DNA of 64,000 nucleotides from Marinomonas spartinae (GTDB lineage: Bacteria; Pseudomonadota; Gammaproteobacteria; Pseudomonadales; Marinomonadaceae): positions 35,756-99,755 of the forward strand of contig NZ_FLOB01000013.1 of the NCBI RefSeq assembly GCF_900089775.1, written 5' to 3'. Below, piece by piece: positions 17,187-26,038 of this stretch. Positions within the stretch are counted from its first letter, which is position 1. The number at the start of each line of letters is the position of its first letter. Position numbers and translations under genes: made by a program. Under the pieces are notes generated by a model. The model saw only the letters and a program-made list of their open reading frames with translations. It was not told the DNA's origin and did not search any database.

Positions 17187-18002
17187 ATGGTTTCAGCGTC
17201 ATTAGAAACAGACGGATGGCTTAACTTTGCTAAAAGTGTCGCCACGCACGCTGGGCAGATGATGGTAGAGGCTAGAAGCAAAGCGGCTTTTTCCACAGAC
17301 TACAAAGCAGATCATGAATTGGTGACATCGGCCGATTTAGCAGTCGATGCGTATATTTGCCAGCAAATCACACAAACTTTTCCGGATCATGTGATTTTGT
17401 CGGAGGAGTCTTCCCCTAAGCTTGCCCTTGCTGAGCTTGCTAATAAGCCTGTTTGGGTCATTGATCCGATCGATGGTACGGTCAATTTTGCTCATGGTCA
17501 TCGTCATGTTGCTGTGTCGATTGGCTTGTATCTAGCCGGGGAACGAGTACTTGGAGTGGTGAATGCGCCGTTTTTAGAGGAATGTTTCTGGGCGGTAAAA
17601 GGAAAAGGGGCCTATCTAAATGACGAGCGGCTCTTTGTTTCCCAACAAACACAGTGTCGTAATGCTTTGGTAGCAACGGGGTTCCCTTACGATAAAAGTA
17701 CGCTTCCCAGCATTATCCGACGTGTTAGTGTTATTTTGGCGAAATGCCAAGATATTCGTCGAAATGGATCGGCCGCGTTAGATTTGTGTTGGGTCGCGGC
17801 TGGGCGCTTAGATGCGTATTTTGAAAGCCTAAAACCATGGGATATGGCGGCTGGGGCGTTAATTGCTCAAGAAGCAGGGGCGACAATCGGGCGTTATGAG
17901 AAAATTAACTCTTCTTGGCCTGAGGCAATTAATGGGGAAGCGCTATTGGTGTCGGTGCCTGCTCTTTATGAGGAATTACTCTCTTTGTTAAGCCAGGCAT
18001 AA
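17187..18002 (+). CDS. Inositol monophosphatase (SuhB) family phosphatase
   Basis: 271-residue Mg-dependent, Li-sensitive-type phosphatase. Metal ligands are visible in SEESS (Glu73-74), DPIDGTVNF (Asp93, Asp96) and the late WDMAAGA. It resembles SuhB/HisN-type enzymes, but SuhB-specific RNA-polymerase contacts cannot be judged. Members hydrolyse inositol-1-phosphate, histidinol phosphate or 3',5'-bisphosphates, so the substrate stays open. ATG 17187 follows AAGGAA. Confidence 0.8.
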   Translation: MVSASLETDGWLNFAKSVATHAGQMMVEARSKAAFSTDYKADHELVTSADLAVDAYICQQITQTFPDHVILSEESSPKLALAELANKPVWVIDPIDGTVNFAHGHRHVAVSIGLYLAGERVLGVVNAPFLEECFWAVKGKGAYLNDERLFVSQQTQCRNALVATGFPYDKSTLPSIIRRVSVILAKCQDIRRNGSAALDLCWVAAGRLDAYFESLKPWDMAAGALIAQEAGATIGRYEKINSSWPEAINGEALLVSVPALYEELLSLLSQA

Positions 18003-18052
18003 TGAACTGTTTTATGGCTTTGGCCGTAAGTTGATATTTGTATGGGGTTTTT

Positions 18053-18511
18053 ATGTCGTTGACGGCGTTTTTTAGTCTACTGGCTGTGTCCGCAGTTGTG
18101 ATTGTTGTGGCGTTAATTGTGATTGCTCGCCAGTTAAACGTTACCAAGGTCCGTGAAGAGCGGATCAAAGAAGGTGAAAAGCGTGTTGCCCAAGAGCGTC
18201 AAGCTCGTATTGATAGCATACACATTTTGCTCAAAACCGTTGGGTCCGAAGAATTGGGTTGGATTGAGGCAAGTATTCGTATTAAAAACTTGCTGGATCA
18301 GTTAGGGTTGGATTTGTCCGATCATAAGGATATTTGTGTCATTTATGATTTACATGGCCAAACGGAACATATTCCAACACATGAGCAATGGAGTGCTTTG
18401 CCAAAAGAAACACGCAAAAAGTTTCGCGTCGAAATGGATAACTATGAACAACAGCATGCCGAGCAATTGGAGCGTGCTAAAAATGCTTTGCTGAGTTATT
18501 CCTTCCAATAG
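18053..18511 (+). CDS. Membrane-anchored DUF2489-like protein
   Basis: 152 residues: one N-terminal transmembrane helix (about 4-27), then a charged coiled-coil-like segment (VREERIKEGEKRVAQERQ) and a cytoplasmic helical domain. It resembles the DUF2489 proteins of gammaproteobacteria, whose function is unknown. ATG 18053 sits five bases after GGGG; an in-frame TTG at 18038 is less likely. Confidence 0.6.
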   Translation: MSLTAFFSLLAVSAVVIVVALIVIARQLNVTKVREERIKEGEKRVAQERQARIDSIHILLKTVGSEELGWIEASIRIKNLLDQLGLDLSDHKDICVIYDLHGQTEHIPTHEQWSALPKETRKKFRVEMDNYEQQHAEQLERAKNALLSYSFQ

Positions 18512-18601
18512 GAATGACTGAATGTTTGGATTTCGCATTCAATGGTAATGAGATTGAGTTGTATTGCGCTCTATTCATAGGCATAGACGGGTTATTTAGA
18601 G

Positions 18602-18973
18602 ATGATTGCTCAGTTGGTTTTATCCATAGCGCTATTTTTTATTTTATTAGTTGCTATTATGCTCTTTTATGTGCGTTACCAATCAAAAGTTCCGTACTAT
18701 CGTATGACGGAAGCAGATTGCGTTAGCTTACTGGTCAAGGCTGTACAGGGTAATTTACCTGAACAGGACTGGGATATGTTCATTGGCATGATGATTCGTG
18801 ACAATGAACAAATAGAGAGTTTACGCACTCAGTGTTATGTGATTGATGACGCGTTTCGTAAAGAAACTAAGCTTGTTGATGGTCGACAATGTGTGCGTTT
18901 TCATTCTGAAGGGCTTAAGCAATTAACCTGTTTATTGGATGAGTGGCAGCATAAAACACATTTAATCGTCTAA
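18602..18973 (+). CDS. Membrane-anchored hypothetical protein
   Basis: 123 residues with one N-terminal transmembrane helix (about 4-23) and a soluble part containing two Cys (CVSLL and QCY/QCV regions). Same architecture as the preceding gene, 90 bp downstream, so possibly co-transcribed. No family recognised; weak ribosome site. Confidence 0.55.
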   Translation: MIAQLVLSIALFFILLVAIMLFYVRYQSKVPYYRMTEADCVSLLVKAVQGNLPEQDWDMFIGMMIRDNEQIESLRTQCYVIDDAFRKETKLVDGRQCVRFHSEGLKQLTCLLDEWQHKTHLIV

Positions 18974-19065
18974 ATTTAATAATCGAAAGAATTTTATTGG
19001 GCATTTTGCTCAAATTGTCTTGGTATAAACATCGTATTTAATAAGGTAGTGTGAGGGATGTATAC

Positions 19066-19896
19066 ATGAGTGAATTGGAAAAGTGGCTAGGTGAAGGTTC
19101 TGCCATGTTGCCTTGGTTGACAGATATAGCGATCAATATCGTCATTGGCCTTGTTATCTTATTGGTCGGTAAATATATCGCGTCTAAAATATCCCGTTGG
19201 TGCGAAAACAGAATGCTCAAAGCCTCGGTGGATCGTGCGGTAGCTGGTTTTACATCCAGTATTCTGTACGCCTTAATGTTTGCTGGTGTGGTATTAATGG
19301 CATTAGGGCAAGTTGGGGTTCAAACCACCTCGTTTATTGCCATTTTAGGTGCTGCAGGCTTAGCTGTTGGCTTGGCTTTGCAAGGGTCTCTGTCTAATTT
19401 TGCTTCTGGTGTATTAATTATTCTTTTGCGTCCTTTTCGTGCTGGTGACTTTATTGATGGCGGTGGACAAATGGGAACCGTTGACCGTATAGAGTTATTC
19501 CATACCTACCTAAAAACACCAGATAACCGTGTGATTATCATCCCCAACTCTTCCATTATGAACGGTTCCATTGTGAACTATTCTCGTGAAGCGACTCGCC
19601 GTTTGGATTTGGTGGTTGGCATTAGTTATGACGCCGATATTCGTCTCGCTAAAAGCATTATGGAAGAGATTATTAACGCAGACGAGCGAATCCTAAAAGA
19701 GCCGAAGTATTTAGTAGCCGTATCTGAGTTGGCTGACAGTTCAGTCAATTTCTTTGTAAGACCTTGGGTGAATGCCGGGGATTATTGGACTGTCAGAGCG
19801 GATTTACTAGAGAAATTTAAATACGCCTTTGATGAACAGGGTGTTGGTATTCCTTACCCTCAAATGGATGTCCATCTGCATAATAAAGAAGCATAA
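19066..19896 (+). CDS. mscS: Small-conductance mechanosensitive channel MscS
   Basis: 276 residues (E. coli 286). Three N-terminal transmembrane helices end in the pore helix GAAGLAVGLALQGSLSNFASG, whose Gly/Ala packing pattern is the MscS signature, followed by RPFRAGD and the cytoplasmic vestibule. Opens on membrane tension during osmotic downshock. The frame is open from GTG 19051, but GAGGG at 19053-19057 is the ribosome site for ATG 19066, so the shorter start is correct. Confidence 0.93.
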   Translation: MSELEKWLGEGSAMLPWLTDIAINIVIGLVILLVGKYIASKISRWCENRMLKASVDRAVAGFTSSILYALMFAGVVLMALGQVGVQTTSFIAILGAAGLAVGLALQGSLSNFASGVLIILLRPFRAGDFIDGGGQMGTVDRIELFHTYLKTPDNRVIIIPNSSIMNGSIVNYSREATRRLDLVVGISYDADIRLAKSIMEEIINADERILKEPKYLVAVSELADSSVNFFVRPWVNAGDYWTVRADLLEKFKYAFDEQGVGIPYPQMDVHLHNKEA

Positions 19897-19914
19897 CCGC
19901 TTTGCATTATATCA

Positions 19915-19951
19915 ACATGCTGTCAGACGTTGGTTTGATGGCATGTTTTAT
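19915..19951 (+). terminator. Terminator of mscS
   Basis: ACATGCTGTCA, 10-nt loop, TGATGGCATGT (two G-T wobbles), followed by TTTTATT. Confidence 0.75.
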
Positions 19952-19954
19952 TAA

Positions 19955-20099
19955 GATTTGAGACCTTTGCACGATGTCACGAGCGACGCCAAGACACGGC
20001 AAAAACAGACGAGAAAGCGGATTCGCGATAAATGAGCATTTTGAGTCTGTTTTTAACAAAGTATTGGCAAGCGCAGTAGTCGTGCAAAAGTCTCGATTT
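19955..20099. mobile_element. MITE-like palindromic element, copy A
   Basis: The element proper is 19960-20094 (135 bp). Terminal inverted repeats are GAGACCTTTGCACGA and TCGTGCAAAAGTCTC (14/15), with a second inner pair AAAAACAGAC / GTCTGTTTTT. It is flanked by the exact direct repeat GATTT (19955-19959, 20095-20099), which looks like a target-site duplication. It has no coding capacity. Related to copy B at 41673-41815, with which it shares the core ATAAATGAGCATTTTGAG. Sits between the mscS terminator and greB. Confidence 0.82.
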
Positions 20100-20132
20100 C
20101 TAACATATTGTTGATTAACTAAGCCTACTACT

Positions 20133-20642
20133 ATGAGTCGATATCGTCCTCCTTCTCCACCTAAATCCGCTTACATTACACACGAAGGGGCTCAAACCCT
20201 GCTGTCCGAGCTAAAATACTTATGGAAAGAAAAGCGTCCAGCGGTGACCGAGAGCGTTCGAGAAGCGGCTGCTCAAGGTGATCGCTCGGAAAATGCAGAA
20301 TACATTTACGGTAAAAAGCAATTGCGGGAGATAGATCGTCGAGTGCGCTATTTGGAAAAACGCTTGGAGGTTTGTACCGTTGTGGATCGTTTGCCGGCCG
20401 ACCAATCAAGAGTTTTCTTTGGCGCGTGGGTCACGATAGAGGATGAGAGTGGTGAGCAACGTACCCATCGTATTGTCGGGCCTGATGAGCTGGATCACGA
20501 CCCAGCCTACATCAGTATTGATTCCCCAGTGGCAAAAGCCTTACTGAAAAAACAGGAAGGCGATGAGGCGATGATTCGTCTAGCAAATAGTGAGAAAACC
20601 TATTTTATCGAAGCGATAGAGTATCGTCCCATTTCTGTATAG
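20133..20642 (+). CDS. greB: Transcription elongation factor GreB
   Basis: 169 residues (E. coli 158). The GreB-type N-terminal coiled coil carries the acidic tip segment GDRSENAEY that stimulates RNA polymerase to cleave backtracked transcripts. YIYGKKQLREIDRRVRYLEKRL is the GreB-specific version. The C-terminal FKBP-like domain contains IVGPDE and ISIDSPVAKALL. ATG 20133 has no strong Shine-Dalgarno. Confidence 0.94.
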   Translation: MSRYRPPSPPKSAYITHEGAQTLLSELKYLWKEKRPAVTESVREAAAQGDRSENAEYIYGKKQLREIDRRVRYLEKRLEVCTVVDRLPADQSRVFFGAWVTIEDESGEQRTHRIVGPDELDHDPAYISIDSPVAKALLKKQEGDEAMIRLANSEKTYFIEAIEYRPISV

Positions 20643-20681
20643 TGTCACTTTTTCTATTGATGAGCTGCACCGGCCTTTGCT

Positions 20682-22190
20682 TTAATCGGGCATCTCCCCC
20701 TGTTCTGCGTCTCTCTTGAGAGAGCGTCCTCTTGGCTCGTTGGCTTCATGAAGGACAACCTCTGAGTGCAGAAACTGAGCCGCCGCGGCAGAGTCCTGCA
20801 CTTTGATTGAACTGCGTTCTAGCATTTGGTTTTCAAATTCGTTTAAGACACTGTCTCTTATACCCGCTTCGCGCCATTGAAACAGCGGTCGACATCCTTT
20901 GGAAATGTCTCGGGCTAGCGCCAAGGCATCCAGTAAGGCCTGGTTTGCCCCTTGGCCTTTAAAAGGGCTCATTGGGTGAGCTGCATCACCGATAAGGGTG
21001 ATGTGCGCGCCTTTTGCTAATAATTCTGGTTGTAGAAGTGCTCGATCATAAACGGGGTAACCGGATATCAAACTCTCCTTGGTTGCCGCTACAATTTGCG
21101 GCACAGGTATATGCCATTGAGTACGACGACAGGCTTCTGCTTTCAGGGCATGGGCACCTTGCTCGCTTAAGGCTTTTGCCTCGTTTTCAGGCATAGGAAA
21201 GCTAAGTTGCCACATCACTGTGTTTACGTCATACGGCATGATATAGATTCGTTCATGACCGTTGGCTGTTTGGAAGACCGTGGCGGAATCCAGTAGGTCG
21301 CTTTTTACTTCCTTTAGATCTGCTAGCGGACAAATTCCCAAAATCACAATACAGCCTAGATAGCGTAACGGCGAAATATCGTCTCCGATCAATTGTTGCC
21401 GAACGACGCTACGAATGCCATCGGCTCCCACAACAAGGTCTGCTTTAGCGTGTTTTGTCTCGCTTTGTGTTTGGCCATTTACTTGACGTTTTACTAAAAA
21501 GGTTAAATCAACCCCGCCACCGTCGGCATGCTTGTATTCGCTGTAGTCGATTATTTGATGGCCCCATTGTACGTTGTTTCGTTCGCCAAGTTGTTGTAGT
21601 AACGCTAAGCGCAATGATTGTCGAGCGATATGGATATTCGTACGCTTTGGGGCATTTTTGCTGCCTGAATGTTGCCACTTTCTCATCCCCCATTCTCCGA
21701 CCACTTTGCCTTCTGTGGTATGGACAAGGTGTCTCGTTGAAATGACACCTTCTTTGAGTGAGACAATGCCTAAGCCTTCGATGGCTTTACTGGCCTGTTG
21801 CAAGGTAAGGCCATAACCTTGAGAACGTTCGTCAAAACGGCTATCGCGCTCATAAAGGGTAAAAGGAATACCGCGATGCAAACAGGCAACAGCAAGGGCT
21901 ACACCACCTATGCCACCACCAATAATAGCAACATGAGGGTAGTTTTCTGTATCCGCCTGTGGAGGCTTGGGGGATGGTACCAAACCGGAACCTGCACAAT
22001 GAAGGCACATTTCCAAATGGCCTTTAGGGCGAATCGGTGCAGGACCTTCTCCTTTTAACTGCTCAAACTCATTCAGTTCTTTTAAATATTGCAGTCGCAC
22101 TTTTTTACGTAATCTTCTGCTTCGCTTGCCTTGACCATGACATTTGGGACAAACCGTCCAGCTGCTTTCTTCGTTTTCCAATGAATTCAC
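20682..22190 (-). CDS. FAD-dependent monooxygenase fused to a DnaJ-like zinc finger
   Basis: 502 residues. The first ~75 hold two CxxCxGxG-like repeats (CPKCHGQG at 14-21, CLHCAGSG at 62-69) separated by a basic helix-rich stretch, as in DnaJ-type or tRNA-linked zinc fingers. From about residue 86 follows a PHBH-fold flavoprotein: GGGIGG (91-96), GADGIRSVVRQ and GDAAHPMSPFKGQGANQALLDAL. Substrate unknown. The start codon is GTG 22190 behind AGGTAAC. The zinc module could bind nucleic acid or a partner; that is inference. Confidence 0.78.
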   Translation of the reverse strand: MNSLENEESSWTVCPKCHGQGKRSRRLRKKVRLQYLKELNEFEQLKGEGPAPIRPKGHLEMCLHCAGSGLVPSPKPPQADTENYPHVAIIGGGIGGVALAVACLHRGIPFTLYERDSRFDERSQGYGLTLQQASKAIEGLGIVSLKEGVISTRHLVHTTEGKVVGEWGMRKWQHSGSKNAPKRTNIHIARQSLRLALLQQLGERNNVQWGHQIIDYSEYKHADGGGVDLTFLVKRQVNGQTQSETKHAKADLVVGADGIRSVVRQQLIGDDISPLRYLGCIVILGICPLADLKEVKSDLLDSATVFQTANGHERIYIMPYDVNTVMWQLSFPMPENEAKALSEQGAHALKAEACRRTQWHIPVPQIVAATKESLISGYPVYDRALLQPELLAKGAHITLIGDAAHPMSPFKGQGANQALLDALALARDISKGCRPLFQWREAGIRDSVLNEFENQMLERSSIKVQDSAAAAQFLHSEVVLHEANEPRGRSLKRDAEQGEMPD

Positions 22191-22882
22191 GTCTTGTTAC
22201 CTAGAACATTCGGATACGGAGGGCGAGCCCTCTGTAATATCGAGTTTTTCCGTTAATGTGGGGCTATTGTCATAGGACAAATAGTAGCTGATTCACTAAG
22301 GGAGGCCTAATGATTAAATTGTACAAGCCAAAATGTCTCAGAAAAATTACTTGAGTGGCTCTACCTGTTGGGGCGGCGGATATGGCCATCACCTATGGAA
22401 ATTGGATACTACACAGTGTACGGCAGCCTTCGTCTGTATAGGGTAATAACAATAAGGTTGGAGAGGGTCGCTATGAAAGCGTTAGACAAAAAAGACTAGA
22501 TAATAGGCAACACTAGAGGAAGGTTACTTGGGTGTTGCCTCCAGACTCTTAAAATTTGATGTGGAGTTGCTTGCCGTGAAGTCCATCTTACTTTTTATTT
22601 TTCTCTTGAGCGATGTTAGGTTTTTATCTGTATGATGAGTAGAGTCAAGAAGACACGGTATCAAGGTGTTTGGCTTTATGAGTTTTGCGATGGTATCTAA
22701 AATACTATAGGTTAGATTAAGGTCATTTTAGAATATAGCCTTGATAATCTGTTTAGCTTCGATTTTGATTTTATGTTGCTTCAGGTGCGCTAATCAAAGC
22801 TAAAGGGAGGGGGTTTAGGTGTTAAAATTTTTGGTTATTATGCTAGAATTCCGATCCTCATATAACAGATAGGGATATTGTT
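22191..22882. other. Gene-poor accessory stretch with a micro-ORF and hairpin
   Basis: About 690 bp without a recognisable gene. At 22473-22499 a 9-codon frame (M-K-A-L-D-K-K-D-stop) follows an excellent GGAGAGGG ribosome site. Six bases later comes a perfect 9-bp inverted repeat AGGCAACAC / GTGTTGCCT (22505-22513 and 22532-22540) without a T tract. The rest shows short, stop-rich frames. Confidence 0.5.
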
Positions 22883-23593
22883 GTGGACATTATGATTGGT
22901 CAGAGTGTGCTTAAGAAAAAAGCCCAGTTAACTCATCTTTCAGAACGTGCAATTGGGCAAGCATTTAAAGATCAAGCCGCTTTAGCGATACAAGTAACCC
23001 AGTGTAGTGCTGCTGTTTATCGTCGTTTGCAACGAACTTATAAATCGACTGTCACTCCAAAAGACCAAAAGCGTGTTAAAGCGGGTGGCCTGAGTGTGCA
23101 ATCTATTGAATTTTCAACCCAAAATGGTAGCCAGAAATCATTTAATAGCTTACTCCCTGCAATGCGAGGCGGGGCTTCAGCCCCTGGGGCGGCTTCAAAA
23201 ACATCTAATGATGTTGCTGTTGCTTCAAATCAACCTCAGGCAATCAATTTATTAGCTTTATTACATCATGCAATCAACGAGGATATTCTAAAAACAGGAA
23301 ATGGTATTGAGAAGGTGGCAACCATATTGGGTCTTGTCACGACGACTGTTGGTTTTGTTGTTCCTGGCGGTGGTGTTGCTTCTTCAATAGTTAATTGGAT
23401 CGGAAGTGGTGCGACTTATTCGGGGTTTACCATGTCAAGAATTCGTCCTGATGCGCCTGATCGAGCTTATTATCAATTAACAAATTATATTGCTTGTTTA
23501 GCTGCATGGAATAAAAAAGCGTGTGAGCTAATTGATATCGCTGATCCAAATGGGCAGTGGACTTTTCGCGATATTGAAAATGGATTTTCGTAA
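22883..23593 (+). CDS. Hypothetical protein with glycine-rich hydrophobic segment
   Basis: 236 residues, family not recognised. The first ~75 are basic and helical; 95-120 are Ala/Ser/Gly-rich like a linker; 145-185 contain a hydrophobic, glycine-rich stretch (GLVTTTVGFVVPGGGVASSIVNWIGSG) that could insert in a membrane or form a glycine-zipper hairpin. The C-terminal third has three scattered Cys/Trp positions. No signal peptide. GTG 22883 is eight bases after AGGG; ATG 22892 is the alternative. It stands alone in a patch unlike its housekeeping neighbours, so horizontal origin is plausible. A secreted effector or toxin is only a guess. Confidence 0.6.
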   Translation: MDIMIGQSVLKKKAQLTHLSERAIGQAFKDQAALAIQVTQCSAAVYRRLQRTYKSTVTPKDQKRVKAGGLSVQSIEFSTQNGSQKSFNSLLPAMRGGASAPGAASKTSNDVAVASNQPQAINLLALLHHAINEDILKTGNGIEKVATILGLVTTTVGFVVPGGGVASSIVNWIGSGATYSGFTMSRIRPDAPDRAYYQLTNYIACLAAWNKKACELIDIADPNGQWTFRDIENGFS

Positions 23594-23832
23594 AAGCTAA
23601 AATCGAATATGCTAGCTTAGATCTGGGTTGAAGTCTTTTCTACCCAGATTGCTTTCTCATCTAATAATCTCCTTCCACAGTGTATTTTCTCCCTATCAGT
23701 TCGGTTATTGACTATCCTTTTTTCTAGGTTTTCTTGTAGATCCTTTGGCGGATTTCAGAAATATCACTTAATCAAACTCGTTCATTATCGTTTTATGGAA
23801 ACCTGCCATAGATACCATTGGTTTGTGGTGGG
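23594..23832. other. Intergenic region, one weak hairpin
   Basis: ATCTGGGT / ACCCAGAT (23621-23628, 23642-23649) with a 13-nt loop may terminate the 236-residue gene. Nothing else is visible. Confidence 0.45.
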
Positions 23833-23846
23833 ATGAGTGATCCCTC

Positions 23847-24671
23847 TTGATCTTACAGGCTTTTGAAACATTACCCAGCTCTTCAGCTTGTAAAGCCAAC
23901 CAGATAGTGGAGATTCTAGCTAAGGCTCAAAGCATACTAGAGCCAGAAGAACGAAGCATTTTAAACGAGGTGAAACAAGAGGGTAAATCGCTACCATCGG
24001 ATAGCCTGACAGGCAAACTGGCCTCCCATATTGCTTCACTTTCATCCAAATCTCCTGCAAGCAAACAATTATACTTAGGCTGTTGGCTGCCTGTGGTATT
24101 AACTAAAGGTGCCTATGCGGGATCAACGCTGTTGTTTGTTGCTTTTTGGAATAAAGCGCATAGTGTGGGCAATTATGATACTGATAAGGGGGATGCAAAG
24201 CCGGCTAGCTTTATGAATTTGTATACAGGTATTTTAGGGCCTAATGCAATAGATACTTACCCGCTTATGCAATTTCGGATTTGTTAAATCCGTATCAGGC
24301 AATAGACCCACAAGTTAATGATCAGGGGAACAATTATCGCATTCAATTTACCAAGCAATTTCAAGAAGTAGGCGACTCGCCATATCCACAATGTTGGGCA
24401 TGTGAAATTGAGGTAACCGTTAAGGCTTTTTCTCAAGCACGTTACGTACTTTCGGCATATGCCAAGCGTGCAGGTCGAGAGGAAGCATGTGGGGTAGATC
24501 AAGATCTTACGTTTACGATTAAGACCGTCACCCCTTATACGAGGACCACAATGCTATCTTCATCTTTAGGAGCTCCGATCTATGAAGGCGCAAGCCGCAT
24601 ATATGAAAGATGGAACGGAAGTGGGCTCCGGTTGGGTTGAGCAAATGGTTACCCCTCCTAACCCGAAATAA
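23847..24671 (+). pseudogene. Frameshifted gene of unknown family
   Basis: Two overlapping open frames read as one broken protein. Frame 1 (TTG 23847 to stop 24287) ends at IDTYPLMQFRIC. The sensible continuation AYAISDLLNPYQAID is in another frame, open from 24245 to 24640. Near its end the first frame reopens with a more protein-like tail (MKAQAAYMKDG... at 24582-24671). One indel at about 24245-24287 and a compensating one near 24560-24610 would restore a product of about 270 residues. An ATG at 23833 is out of frame with the body. No family recognised. A sequencing error cannot be excluded. Confidence 0.55.
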
Positions 24672-25108
24672 CCAATACAGGATGGCTTTTAAGAAAAATG
24701 TTACTTATTGTTGCGACCTCTCGAAAGTATATTCCTTCAAGGTCGTGTCTTAATTGGTGATTTCTCTGAAAGCCTAGGGTTTTGACGGCTTATTTATCGG
24801 CTTCCTAAGTAACGTTAATACTGCACTTCAGAGCCGTATTAGCGTTACGTTTACACAATATATCGAGGTAATCTGGGTAGTACCATCCGTTTCTACTGGT
24901 TTATTTCTACTAGTACCTGTTTTCAATTCACCTTATTGGATTCTATTCCACAGCACGCCTCATTGATTCGTCTATCTGTGTCTAGAGTGGCTTTAGCTTG
25001 GTGGCATGATTCGATGTTTGTATCTCCGATAAATTACCCTGTTTGGTTTTTTAAGGATTTGTTTCGCCATATACTGATGAAAAGAAGTAGAGTGGAATAA
25101 TAAGACTT
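24672..25108. other. Gene-free stretch with an inverted repeat
   Basis: About 440 bp without a convincing gene. GTAACGTTAATAC / GTATTAGCGTTAC (24809-24848, one wobble) forms a 13-bp stem with a 14-nt loop and no T tract. Confidence 0.5.
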
Positions 25109-25981
25109 ATGTCCTCAATGAAGATTTATTACGGCATGGCTCAGTGGCAACACCCTGCTTGGGTGAACTGGTTGTATCCGGCCTCTTTGGCAACAGGAGA
25201 GCGAATAGGCCGTTATTCACAGGTGTTTTCTACTGTTGAGGTGGGCAGTACTTTTTACACTAAGGTGGATGATGTTCAGCTGATGCGCTGGTACGAATCG
25301 GTTAATGATGGGTTTAAGTTTAGTTTTAAAGCCCCGCAGACGGTCACTCATCGTTTAATTGAGCGATCTTGGCAAGAGGTGCAACGGGATTGGTTGGAAT
25401 TTATGGGGTCGTTGGAGCCTCTGTTGAGTAAGCTTGGGCCAACAATGCTGCAGTTCCCCGCTGTGTGCGATGAGCGTGCGCTGGAGACGATTCTAGCTTT
25501 ATGTGATTTGTGGTCGCTGTCGGCACCGTTATCGGTGGAAGTGCGTCATTTGGCGTATTTTGATAAAGGTAATACAGAGCGTTATTTCTTATCCGCACTG
25601 TCTGAGCGTGGTGTGAATCGGGTTGTTATGGATTCACGTCCGGTGTTTTCTACGGACGCCTATTGTGACAGCTTGGTGGATGCGCAAAAGAAAAAGCCTC
25701 GTGTGCCTTGTCATCCTATTGCGACTTCGAGGCATCCTGTAGTGCGTTTTATTGGGCATCCAGATTTACCTCTTAATGACGCTTGGCTGAGCCAGTGGGC
25801 GATGAAACTGTCGCAATGGTTGTCTGAAGGGCTGACGCCGAGCGTATTTGTGCATTCCTCGGATAATATTGCCGCGCCCACATTGGCGGCTCAATTGGAT
25901 GAAAAGGTGCGAAATTTACTCCCTGAGTATCAAACGAAATTGTCTTTACCTCAGAGTCAAGAGCAAGTTAGTCTATGGTAG
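25109..25981 (+). CDS. DUF72 (YecE) family protein
   Basis: 290-residue TIM-barrel-like DUF72 protein. Typical features are the N-terminal YYGMAQWQHPAWVNWLYP, the YSQVFSTVEVGSTFY segment, FKFSFKAPQTVTH, and later SVEVRH and HSSDNIAAP. Biochemical function unknown; the family is broadly conserved. ATG 25109 has no strong ribosome site. First gene after the accessory patch. Confidence 0.88.
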   Translation: MSSMKIYYGMAQWQHPAWVNWLYPASLATGERIGRYSQVFSTVEVGSTFYTKVDDVQLMRWYESVNDGFKFSFKAPQTVTHRLIERSWQEVQRDWLEFMGSLEPLLSKLGPTMLQFPAVCDERALETILALCDLWSLSAPLSVEVRHLAYFDKGNTERYFLSALSERGVNRVVMDSRPVFSTDAYCDSLVDAQKKKPRVPCHPIATSRHPVVRFIGHPDLPLNDAWLSQWAMKLSQWLSEGLTPSVFVHSSDNIAAPTLAAQLDEKVRNLLPEYQTKLSLPQSQEQVSLW

Positions 25982-26038
25982 AGGTATGTTGAAAATGGCT
26001 TTACCTATCATAGTTTGTTAATAACTAAGGAGAGTTTT

